Positions 20,729 to 30,660 of a DNA stretch of 64,000 bases are shown piece by piece. The notes under the pieces are model-generated. The model worked only from the letters and a program-made list of their open reading frames with translations, was not told where the DNA came from and did no database searches. Within the stretch, counting starts at the first letter, position 1; each line of letters starts with the position of its first letter. This stretch comes from Craspedostauros australis (Eukaryota; Bacillariophyta; Bacillariophyceae; Mastogloiales; Achnanthaceae), in NCBI GenBank assembly GCA_026770025.1, contig JAMXDE010000022.1, forward strand, positions 682,001 to 746,000, in the 5' to 3' direction. Position numbers and translations under genes: made by a program.

Positions 20729-23186
20729 GAGCAAACGGCAGAGCGGCAAGGCTCCGCGAGGACGATGATAGTGACGATGATAGTGACGGACTTGTGGGTT
20801 TACCTATGTCTGCGATCAGCGCTCTGGATGATCGCAGCAGGGACTCGGCAATCGCAGCCCCCGACGCAGCAACAAGACCAAGACCTTGAGCGAGAATTAA
20901 AGCGGGCCTGGGTTTAAGTGTGATTGAGAAGCGATGGGAATGTGTGGAATGAAGAGGGAGTGCAGATGTAGGTGCAGATGCAGATGCAGACGTAGCTGCA
21001 AGTGCAAGCGCAAATGCAAACAGCGTGTTGCCTCGGTAAGAGCGATGCCAGGAACAACCGACAGATTTGGTTTTGGTCAGCATACGTGCACGTGTGCCAT
21101 GGGATGGATGGATGTCCGCATGCGTGAGATTCGAAGATCCAATCCTCAGTGCTCCAGTGGTTGATTGGAACCTCGGTGCGAGAGGGAGGCGTCAACATCT
21201 GACGAACGCCGGCAGTGGTTTTTGTTTTTATCCGGCGGTTCGAGGTGCCTGACGGAGTTGAGGAATGTCCCAGAGGAACAACAGCTTGCGGGGTCTGGCG
21301 GAGTTGCCGATGTCACGGGAATGTTCGACGAAGCAGAACCATGCAAGCTGAAATTTCCGATCTGTGTTGCCATCGGAATGAACCACCAATAGCCGTAAGG
21401 GACGTTCAGAAAGGTGGACGAAACGGGTACTTAAGCACCTATAGTGTTCCATAATTGATAGGCTTTGGAAACTCCTTTGGTGCACTGTTGTGGAAGAAAA
21501 ACGACTTGTTCCACATCATCTCTTTTGCAGATTGCTCCCCTCCGCATATCAAATCGAGTAGTCTGCTGAGTGAAGGGGACAGATATGTACGAGTAGTCAC
21601 AGCCACGTCCGTATGTAGGCATGGTATGAACGATAGCATAGTGCGTGGAGACAGTAGCTGTACTCATCCTGTATGGTACCGTATTCAAGCTACGAGTGCG
21701 CTAACATCATCGTATTCATTCGCAATCAACCAAGGGGCGTACCATGGCTCGTACAGACAGAGGCAGGCAGTTGTCGGCGTTCTGTCGCTCATCGCACCTC
21801 TCGGACACCGTAGGCGTTGTGATGTTTGTGTTTGATTGCGCCTCCCCAACAGCTGACAACTTCGAAGTGCCCCATCACCCGCGTTTCATAACTGGAAACA
21901 ATAAAGAATGTCTGGATCTGGAAATCGCCGACAGCGTTGCATCCGCATCCGCAAGCCATGAAACACAACCACGTCGCCATCGTTTCGGTCGCGACCACGT
22001 GCACACGAAGTGAGGAACAAGTTCACGACAACGGATCCTGAAATCAAAACTTCGCCAGTGATCTGGATCGCCGGTTCGACAATCTGATCATCTTACCATT
22101 TGCCAATCTGATGATTTGGGGTTGCGTTTCTGTCTGATCGACTTCGCTTGTGGTAGGATGCTACCGCAACGTACGACTTACGAGTAGGTCGTAGGTGGTA
22201 GGTCGTATGTCGCGCATGTGCCGCCGATCTCCAGAGAGAGTTCGAAAAAGGAAACAAAACGCCCGACTGTCCTGGTCTCGGCGCGTCGCCTTTCAATGCA
22301 CAACGCACAATGCGCAGCAGGGAATGAACAATGCTCGAAGTATGAGGTACCAAATGCGGGTGGAGCACAGACAAACAAACGGAAAGTCCCCGTTAGGGCA
22401 AAACTGAAACAGGGCAACGGTAAGCAGGAGGTGATAGTCATCGGGAGTGCTGCACAGAAACAGAAACGAACACGCACACAAAGACGCACCCAAACAAGGA
22501 GAGGACCATGTTTCAACATCTCTTCCATCTGCTGAACACATGGTGGGGTGTTGTGGGAGGGGCAACTTCGTTCAAAGAATAGGTCGTAGTACGGGTCGTT
22601 GACCCTTGTCAAATGATGTGGCGCGGCAATTTGCGAGAGGGCGAGGCGACGATGTTGGCAACCGTTACCGCAACTCTTGTCTTCGGCGGAATGTCTGGCA
22701 ATGGCAAAGGAGTATCATTCGTGACCTGCGCATTTTGGTGTGGAGTGTGCCTTTTGCGAAGTTGGTGGTGCCGAGTACGCAGACGAAGACGGAACATGAT
22801 TCTCCGATTAGAGCCCAAGCGGGACACTCCACGTCGTTCTGGTACCTTTGGTCTCGTGTTGGACTAAGACGACCACATTGAAATCCACGATCTTGTTCTG
22901 ACTGTTTCGGATTTCTGCGTCATCGACAGTTTCCAAGATCTTCATCGTGTTGCGTTTCGTTTCGTTTCGTTGGATGGCCAAGAGACGCAACAGGTCTTGG
23001 CGCCGTTGCCGCGACGATGATGGGTGGAAGATTGCGTGAGAGGCCGCACAGTACTACTACGACCAACGTATTGGCATCTTGCCGTCTTCGTCTCCGTGTC
23101 TCCCGCCACCTTTGCTTGCAGCAACAACCATCTCAAGCAAGAGCATCGAACACCTCAAAGAAGAAGCAACCGAGCCATCAACCACG
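20729..23186. other. Intergenic region with simple repeats
   Basis: Holds a run of related hexamers (GCAGAT/GCAAGT/GCAAAT types) at about 20958-21022, and TTTCG repeats at about 22950-22972 shortly upstream of the methyltransferase. Nothing coding is convincing. Confidence 0.5.
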
Positions 23187-24473
23187 ATGAAGCGATTCCT
23201 CTCCTCAGCTCTGCTCTTGGCACCGGCGGCTGTCAGATCCTTGCATCTCTCCGGCAATTCAGCCTCCGGAGCTGGACCGTCGGCAGCATCCACGCGGGCG
23301 CGGTTCTTGTCGGCAAGCGCCGCCACGTTCCTCACCTCCGCAGCGGTCATGGCGGCGGAACCCGGGAAGTGCGAGGCCGCCGGTCCGGCATCCGCAAGCC
23401 AAGCCAACCCGAGATACATCGAGGAGGAGCTCCAGATGAAGTTCGGGGAAGACTCGAAGGGCAATCCACGCACGAGAGGGGTTCTGGTGCGCCGCTTCAC
23501 GGGAGACAGCACGCCGTACTCCTTTCCGGTCAAGCCTGTTCGGTTGGTGTCCACTTGGCCGGAGACGCCGCCGTTCAAACCGGAAGACTTTTTCCGCGCC
23601 GATTCCGGAAACGATGTCAACTTCTACACGGTGCCCAGGCTCGTTTACCACATTGTGAGTTCAATTTCTCCAGGAGCATTTGCTGATTCGTAAACTCGCC
23701 TCGTCGCTAGTGTGCGAGCATGGTGGGAATAGTGCCTTGAAGCTCAGCGCCAACTGAATGCAGATGTCAACCTGCTCACTCCATCCGACAATCAACTAAC
23801 GCATTGCATTGCATTACACTCCACTTGCGCTCCCGCACTCTCGTGCCTTCCGTTTGCCATACGAAATCAACAACTCCTCTGAATCGATACACCATCCCAA
23901 TCATTTCCACGACGTCGACAGGATGAGCCAGCAGTATGCTCGCTGACGCAATACTACAGGAACAATATCAAGCCAAGGTCCGACATCTTGGACATCTGCA
24001 GTTCGTGGGTGTCGCATTATCCATTGGAATTCCCAAAGACGATGGGCAAGATCTGCGCAACTGGCATGAACTCGTTGGAGATGCAGTTCAATGACCAGCT
24101 CACGGGCGGATTCAAGCAGAAGGACCTCAACGACGATGCCAAGCTTCCGTATCCCGACAGCAGCTTCGATGTCGTCACGTGCGTCGTGTCCATCGACTAT
24201 CTCGTCAACCCGGTCGAAGTGCTGAAGGAAGTCAACCGGGTCCTGCGGCCTGGCGGAAAGGTCATCATCTCGCAAAGCAACCGATGCTTTCCGTCCAAGG
24301 CCATCGCCATGTGGCTCAAGATGAATGACCGTCAACACTTGGAACTCATCAATGGCTTTCTGCAGTACGCAGGTGGATTTGAGGAGCGCAAGGCATTCGA
24401 CATTTCTGCGGACCTCCCGGACGGTGGATACAGGGACCCCATGTTTATCATCGAGGCAGTGAAGAAGGCGTAG
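23187..24473 (+). CDS. Class-I SAM methyltransferase (Methyltransf_11 type), two exons, 339 aa
   Basis: Exon 1 is 23187-23654 and exon 2 is 23922-24473. The 267-bp intron is GTGAGT...ACAG and joins ...RLVYHI to DEPAVCSLTQYY in frame. The N-terminus is basic and Ala/Ser-rich with a hydrophobic stretch (MKRFLSSALLLAPAAV), so organelle targeting is likely; the typical plastid ASAFAP site is not obvious. Motif I is weak (ILDICSSWVSHYP). The region LPYPDSSFDVVTCVVSIDYL and the post-motif LRPGGKVIISQSNR are typical of UbiE/COQ5-like methyltransferases. Substrate is unknown. An ATG at 23187 is preferred over an upstream TTG in the same frame. It converges with the ATPase gene, whose stop is 159 bp away. 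Confidence 0.85.
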
Positions 24474-24632
24474 AGGGATCAGACAGAACGCTACTCTACG
24501 CTCTGCTCAACAACGTGGACTCCGCATACTCGACGAAGTACTCATTCCGTTTGTTCGCACCTGAATGATTTGGCTTTTCGTCAAGGCAAGGGCCAATACT
24601 GCCATTTTACTCTTTCTGTTCTACGCTACGAG

Positions 24633-27600
24633 CTATTCTATGTCCGTTAGAACCGAAACGTTATCATCCTCCGTGCTTCCGTCCTGACCGCTGCCTCCTG
24701 CCGATGACGAAGTGCCGCTGGGCGCAGCTGTTTCTACAGCAACGCTGCCTCCCATGACGGTATGTCCGCAACCACCAAAGTCCAAGCGGATGGCGTTGTG
24801 GGCTGTGTGGAGATGCGATGGCAGGACGACGACATCGAATTCTCCGTCGCTGACGGGAATGACGGGTTGTGCCTGGTTCCGATCGACGTACTTGCTTCGC
24901 CGTTGCTTCAGATCATCAAGCTTCGCAACGGCGCCCCATCTCGAGTAGTACGCGTATGCCCTGGACATGTAGGTGATGGCACCTCGTCTTTCCCCCATGC
25001 CGATCAAGAACTCGGCACAGCGTTCGCACGCTAACGCCACCTCATGGACGTGCCCGATCTGATCAGAAACGAAGATGGCAACGTCGTACGCACGCGTGAC
25101 GGTTCGGACGCCAGCCGCTTTGGCGACGAGGCATTCGGCCCGAAGAATCAAACAGCGATTCCTAGTGCATTCTCCTCGCGTGTTGCAGAACTGCTCGCTG
25201 GTCTTGTACATCCGCCTCAGCAGTCGTTTGTACTTGAGGCGCTTCGTCCGCTGGTACAGCCCTGCTGCCATCATGCCGGCGTACAGCGCCATGGTAGAAC
25301 GGAACTGGTGCACGGGCTCGACGGGGAACCTGTGGTCCAGCCGATCGAACAGCGTCTTGGCAACCTCAGGCTTCTGGAAGAATATGGCGAGGTGCATCCT
25401 GCCCCAATACCCAGCCTTCACCGTGAGCGCGTTATCTTTCGTAATCTTCGTACCTTCGGCATATCGGGCCGTCTCAAGCCAGTCCAAAGGCCGTTCTCCA
25501 GCAAGGATCGCCGACGACCTGGCGTGCTGCTCGTGTCGTGAGAGGTGGGATGACACCTTGTAGAGCGCCATCTGATCGAACATCGATTCGTAGGACTGGT
25601 GGAGATGACTGACGGGATAGCCTTCCCACTCCACGAACACGTTGCAGGAAGACCAGCAATCGAAGCCCATGAGGAACTCGCCATGCCGCATGCACGACGA
25701 GAAGCCTTGGTGCAACCGCTCCACGATCAGAGCCGCTGGTCGACTCCAGCCGTAGATGCTGAGACCGCTGATGACGTCCACCGAAGCCTCGACGAATCGG
25801 TCGTTCCACTTCGCGAGGATCTTCTTGGCGAGATCGGCGGCGCGTTCGGCCTCTCTTTGATCTCCTCTGATGGCCGCCACGAGGCCGTAGTTGACGAAGC
25901 CAAATGCAGACTCGGCGCAAAGTCCGTTCTTGATCGACATCCGGGCGATCTTCGTTGGCGCCAGCAGGCACTCAGGGATATTCTGAGCCACCAGCGCTCG
26001 GATCCAGACCTGAATCAACAATCTGGCAGAGATTCGTTTGCTTTTCTCCTGTAGCGCTGGAAGCGACAGAATTTGCTCATCGGTGTGGCGGCCGAGGTAC
26101 GACCTCAAGAAAAGCAGGTTGGAAACGGCATGCACCGCGTACGCCCTCTTGGGGTACTCACCAAGCAACAGAAGGGCACTCCTGCTGACCTTCATGCTCA
26201 GGTCCTGCTTGTCCTGTCGTCCGTATGCTTCTGCCATGCTGCAGTACACCGGGATCTTCTCATTGATGCCGGCTGCTTTCTCTAGCACCACGTGGCCCAA
26301 GTCGAAGCCCAGTTGAAAGCGGCCCAGCGTGAGCTCGGCGTCGGTCCGGAGCTGATGCAGTCGCAGGGAGAGGTCGAAATGATCCCCCCATGGATTGCGA
26401 AGCTTGCGGAAAGCATTGTGCGCCAGTTGCAGGTACACTGCGGAAGGCGCCGTCGCTGCTATCTTGGATGCCTGTTCTCCAACCTCCACGTTGAGTTGCA
26501 TCGAGAATAGGTGATCCTTGGTGGGGACGGAATTGAGATGGTCCGCAGCGACAAAGAGCAAGCTGGTGTCGATGGTTGGTGTTGCTTCGTCGTTGGGCGG
26601 CTCGGTTGGCGTTGCTGCTGCTCCAATGGGTGCAGATTCTGCGATTGACGCAAAGGGCAATCCATTCTGCTGGCAGTACAGGTTCCACATGTGCATCCCA
26701 ATCCTTTGCTTGAGCTTGCTCCTGGTCTCGCCGAATGGGACCAGGCTCAACGCCGCCTGTTGGATACGGTCGTGCGCGAAGCGGAATGTCTGGCTCCCGA
26801 CAGTGTTGGAGAGTAGGCCATCCAGCACTGCCTGCTCCAAAGAATCGAGCAACGCCGATCGTCGTTTGGACGTTGCGATCGAAGCAGTGGTTAACTCCAT
26901 TCTTGTGCCCGCATGCTGACCGCTGTTTCCGTTGCATGCTGCAAATGCGAAGCCGTGCACAAAGGGTTGGTGTGCACTCTCTTCTGATAAAACGGACATC
27001 AACAGATCGAAGTCAAAGCTGAAGCGGATGTACGAGGCGATGATCAAGGCAGTGCGAAGCTCTGCGGGTTGGTTGTTGAGCTTCATCACCATCAGTTGCA
27101 CGATGTTGCTCGCGGATGCGAACGCGCTTTTCTGACGCCGAGGTGCTTTCGGGTTGGACATGCCGAGGTCATTGCTATCAAGAGAGTCTTCATCCGGCAG
27201 ATGCCACTCCCACTGGAACGATATGCGGCTGTAGGCGATGGCGTTGGTGCGCTCGAGTTCTTCCAGCAATTGGAGCAAGAAGAAGATGTTGCCGTTGGTT
27301 CTATTGTGAAGCTTCACCGTCAACGGTCGCAGCTCATCCACCTCGCGGTCGAGCAACTGCGACAACCACGAGCCGATGTCGTCTTGTGTCATGTTTCCGA
27401 GATGGATATTCGTCCAGAATCCGGTCTCACGCTGCTCAGGCGGCCTGGGCCAAGATCCCGCTTGTTCCAGCTGCGGAGATTCTGTGGGCAGCTGGTGTTG
27501 AGAGGCATGCAGCCTGTCAAACATGTTGGAGAGAGGTGAGGTGGCTTCGAGTTCCAAGGGTTGATCGGTGTGAGGGTTGATTTCCTGGCGGATGGCACCG

Positions 27601-28781
27601 ATGAACAGGAAGCTCTTCAATCCCTTGTCTTGCAGCAAGGTGGAAAGGAGATCCAGGGCAACTTGAGAACTCCATTGCAGATCGTCGAGGAACATGACGA
27701 GAGGCCGCTTCTTGGTCGCGATGGCCTTGATGAAAGAGCCAAAGACGTACCGCAGTTGGTTCCAGGCCTTGTCGCTTGAACGGATCATCTCGTCCACCTC
27801 CTCGCTGCTGTACGCCGAAGTTGTGGATTGGGCTGATCCTCGTGGCTGGACGGTTGGAGCTGCAGACCAGGGTCCAGTGTTGTCCTTGCCTCCATCTTCT
27901 GCCTGTGGCAGATCCGCATTGAGCAAGAAAGATATAGACGGCACCATCGTCGTCAATGTCTGCACCTCGCCATTCATGCTATGGCGGATGATCTTCGCGA
28001 TGCGCCGACGCTCGGCCTTGGTTTCATCTGCGACCTGTCGGCAGAAGTCGTTCAGGGCCTGGATGATGGCGGAGAAGGGGTCCTTTGATCCTGTATTTTC
28101 GTCATTCTTGCCTTGGATGATGTACGCGCGTTTCTTTGGCTGTGGGTGTTCTTCGACCGTTTTGATGGAGTTGACAGTGCCAGGATTGACATTGCTCCCA
28201 CCATTCCCGCTGCTCTTAACTTTTGCTCGTCGCCCATCCGCTGCGTAGTGGAGAGATGTGGCAAACTGCTTGACCAATCTCGACTTCCCAGTTCCGCTGA
28301 GTCCCCACAGGAAGGCTGCTGGGAGCCCTGAGCCGCCCGATCCAAAGCCAGGGCTCGAGTCCGCTTTGGGACCTTTGGGAACAACTCGGTCATCATTATC
28401 GGATGCGCTCTTTTTGCCCTCTCGTTTCTCTTTTTGATGCCGTCCACGTCCTTGGCTGTTCCGTTTGGAAGATCGCCACACGATGCCATCGAACGCATCG
28501 TTCAGCTGCCGCAGTTCGTGGGAACGACCAAAGAAGCTCGTATTGCGGAAATCCAGCTTGCAGTGGATCTGAGCATTAAGTTCGGTCTCGCTGTATCCAT
28601 CGTCGTAAAAGTCGTTGCCGGAGGTGAACGAGACCCTGCTCTTTGCTTGCGATGTTGCATTGGAAGCACGAGGCTGCGGTTGCGGATGCGTTAGCGGTGT
28701 TGGCATCGTGCTTGTGTATTGGATGGGAGCCGCAGTGCTGTGCGTGCTCCTCTCGGTCTTGTCCATGGCCGTAGCGTTCAT
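24633..28781 (-). CDS. Large STAND-type AAA_16 ATPase with helical-repeat C-terminus (about 1382 aa)
   Basis: After a low-complexity N-terminus, FFGRSHELRQLNDAF (about residue 85) opens an AAA_16/ORC-like ATPase domain. It has a Walker A GLSGTGKSRL (about 163), a Walker B LVMFLDDLQWSS (about 365) and a sensor-like FIGAIRQE. The remaining 900 residues are helical, with a TPR-like part (RAYAVHAVSNLLFL, EREAERAADLAKKIL) as in the predicted-ATPase regions of large bacterial and diatom signalling proteins. It lacks the protein kinase, GAF or histidine-kinase domains that sometimes accompany this module. It probably acts as an NTP-driven signalling or assembly switch; the partner is unknown. Acidic and Gly/Ser-rich inserts separate the blocks. 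The first ATG is 28781; the frame opens earlier only from a GTG. Confidence 0.85.
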   Translation of the reverse strand: MNATAMDKTERSTHSTAAPIQYTSTMPTPLTHPQPQPRASNATSQAKSRVSFTSGNDFYDDGYSETELNAQIHCKLDFRNTSFFGRSHELRQLNDAFDGIVWRSSKRNSQGRGRHQKEKREGKKSASDNDDRVVPKGPKADSSPGFGSGGSGLPAAFLWGLSGTGKSRLVKQFATSLHYAADGRRAKVKSSGNGGSNVNPGTVNSIKTVEEHPQPKKRAYIIQGKNDENTGSKDPFSAIIQALNDFCRQVADETKAERRRIAKIIRHSMNGEVQTLTTMVPSISFLLNADLPQAEDGGKDNTGPWSAAPTVQPRGSAQSTTSAYSSEEVDEMIRSSDKAWNQLRYVFGSFIKAIATKKRPLVMFLDDLQWSSQVALDLLSTLLQDKGLKSFLFIGAIRQEINPHTDQPLELEATSPLSNMFDRLHASQHQLPTESPQLEQAGSWPRPPEQRETGFWTNIHLGNMTQDDIGSWLSQLLDREVDELRPLTVKLHNRTNGNIFFLLQLLEELERTNAIAYSRISFQWEWHLPDEDSLDSNDLGMSNPKAPRRQKSAFASASNIVQLMVMKLNNQPAELRTALIIASYIRFSFDFDLLMSVLSEESAHQPFVHGFAFAACNGNSGQHAGTRMELTTASIATSKRRSALLDSLEQAVLDGLLSNTVGSQTFRFAHDRIQQAALSLVPFGETRSKLKQRIGMHMWNLYCQQNGLPFASIAESAPIGAAATPTEPPNDEATPTIDTSLLFVAADHLNSVPTKDHLFSMQLNVEVGEQASKIAATAPSAVYLQLAHNAFRKLRNPWGDHFDLSLRLHQLRTDAELTLGRFQLGFDLGHVVLEKAAGINEKIPVYCSMAEAYGRQDKQDLSMKVSRSALLLLGEYPKRAYAVHAVSNLLFLRSYLGRHTDEQILSLPALQEKSKRISARLLIQVWIRALVAQNIPECLLAPTKIARMSIKNGLCAESAFGFVNYGLVAAIRGDQREAERAADLAKKILAKWNDRFVEASVDVISGLSIYGWSRPAALIVERLHQGFSSCMRHGEFLMGFDCWSSCNVFVEWEGYPVSHLHQSYESMFDQMALYKVSSHLSRHEQHARSSAILAGERPLDWLETARYAEGTKITKDNALTVKAGYWGRMHLAIFFQKPEVAKTLFDRLDHRFPVEPVHQFRSTMALYAGMMAAGLYQRTKRLKYKRLLRRMYKTSEQFCNTRGECTRNRCLILRAECLVAKAAGVRTVTRAYDVAIFVSDQIGHVHEVALACERCAEFLIGMGERRGAITYMSRAYAYYSRWGAVAKLDDLKQRRSKYVDRNQAQPVIPVSDGEFDVVVLPSHLHTAHNAIRLDFGGCGHTVMGGSVAVETAAPSGTSSSAGGSGQDGSTEDDNVSVLTDIE

Positions 28782-30660
28782 CGATGACACTTGTTGGATG
28801 CCTTGCTTCTGTGTCGTTTCCGCCGCTGGTCACAGCTGCGATTGTGATTGCGACAAGACGTGTGCTTGTGCTGTTTTTATGATGTGCTTGTGGCGGTTGC
28901 AACAACCAGGGCAGTTCACCACGTCGTCAATGCGAACAAATGTAGATGTCGTCGAAGTTGTGCGCAACCATAACACGCCAAATAGTTGCATCTCCGATGG
29001 TCGCTTGGACGAGGCTCTCGTTGTTAGATTTGGTCCTGTGCCAAGGACTTCTGGCGCGTGATGTACACGAGCAACCAAGACATGCATGTTCGCCAAAAGT
29101 GCGAGTGAGGCGTGATGCTTTGTGACCATTGGCACAAACCACGCAATAGTTGTGACCAACTCCTGCCGTGCAGAAGCACGTCGCGGCTCCAAAACGTACA
29201 CACAACCAGTCTCGAACCGGCCAGGCCACTAAGTGCACTGACCCAGAAGGCATGTTTCTCTCCGGTTCTCCTTATCTTTGAAGCACCAAACGTGACAGAA
29301 AACGGATAACTGTTGTGAGCCGCCAAGCAACATCAATCCCGGAAAGCAATCGTTTCTCTTCGTGCGATTCTTCGTGATAGTTTTGGGCGTGTTCTCTTGT
29401 TCTTCACTTCAACACGTGCCAGATTAGTCGGACAAAGTTGTTCGAGATCGCATCATGCGATTGAGGAAAAGCGGAGAACAAGTCCAAAGAAAACGTCCAA
29501 TCACGAAACCATCCATGAATGGAATCGGTCGAAACGGGATTGATTGTATGATTGACGGACGGACGTAGCATGTGATACATGGAAGTCAGAGAAATGTGCG
29601 ATGTGATGTGGCGGACGAGCAGCCACGGAAGGTTCCGCGCAGTAGCTCGTAGTCGCGGAGAAAGTGGAGTGCCTTCACGCAATCCCTCTTGGATGCTGAT
29701 GCCTCATCATGTCATCCCATTGTTTGTATTCATGGTTTGAAGCGATGCGATACGATGCGCAACGATCACGAACATGATGATCAAGAGGTATGTGTGTGTG
29801 TTCATCCTCTGCTTCTCCGTCATGACGTTGCACTTCCTCGTCTTGTCTCATTGCTTTGCAAGCCTCACGTTGGGTATCATTTCTGATCGTTGGGGAGGGT
29901 CGTCATCGCGATTGTCGAACGGAGTTGCGATTGAACAGAAGTGATGATGGTGCTTGTGTGTGTGTGTGTGAGCGTGTTTGTGCGTGTCATCGTGGACGAC
30001 TCCAACTGCGCAGTCACCCAACCACAACAAATTCAAGCGCGTCATTCAAGAACAATGAACTTCGACTAGATCGACTCACTTTTGGCGCGGCGTTGGCGTT
30101 CGTGTTCGCTCTTGGCACCAACAAAAAGAACAATGAGGATGGGATGGTGAGGAACACACCACGGTCCGTGTTGACTCCATTGCTTTGCGTGATTCCACAC
30201 TCGCAGGATCCTCGGTCGTATCCACATTCCAAGGATGATAACACGCACAATGATGACTTCCGACGCCTGCGCCCACGATCAACTTCTCTTTCTGTGCCTG
30301 GCCACGGCCACGATCACGATCACGTTCAAGAGTATATTCAAGAGCATCTCCAATACTATGTTCAAGCTGACGCCAAAGTTGATGGGGGTGACCACAGTGG
30401 TATCGCGGCAACAGTGTGAAACGACACACATCATGAAACAACCATCAACGTAATACCGTGCACGCTGCGTGAAACGGAACACACGGGATACCACCACCAA
30501 CGACCATGAAGCAGAACATGATCGATTCATAAAAGCAGACAGAGATGAGATCAAGGGACTACGATCAGCCAAACAATCATTCAATCACATCGAAAAAGCC
30601 CGTTGCATTGATCACATCTGAGCAACAAGTCATTCCATCTCGACACACACCAGCTCCATC
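28782..30660. other. Intergenic region, no convincing gene
   Basis: Contains a (TG)n tract at about 29956-29972 and short GATCAC repeats near 30310-30325. It is the shared upstream region of the divergent ATPase and ankyrin genes. The small overlapping frames show no family motif. Confidence 0.5.

Noticed and set aside
29195-29235. Possible tRNA T-arm (CTCGAACCGG) on the minus strand
   Set aside because: No matching D arm, anticodon arm or acceptor stem around it.
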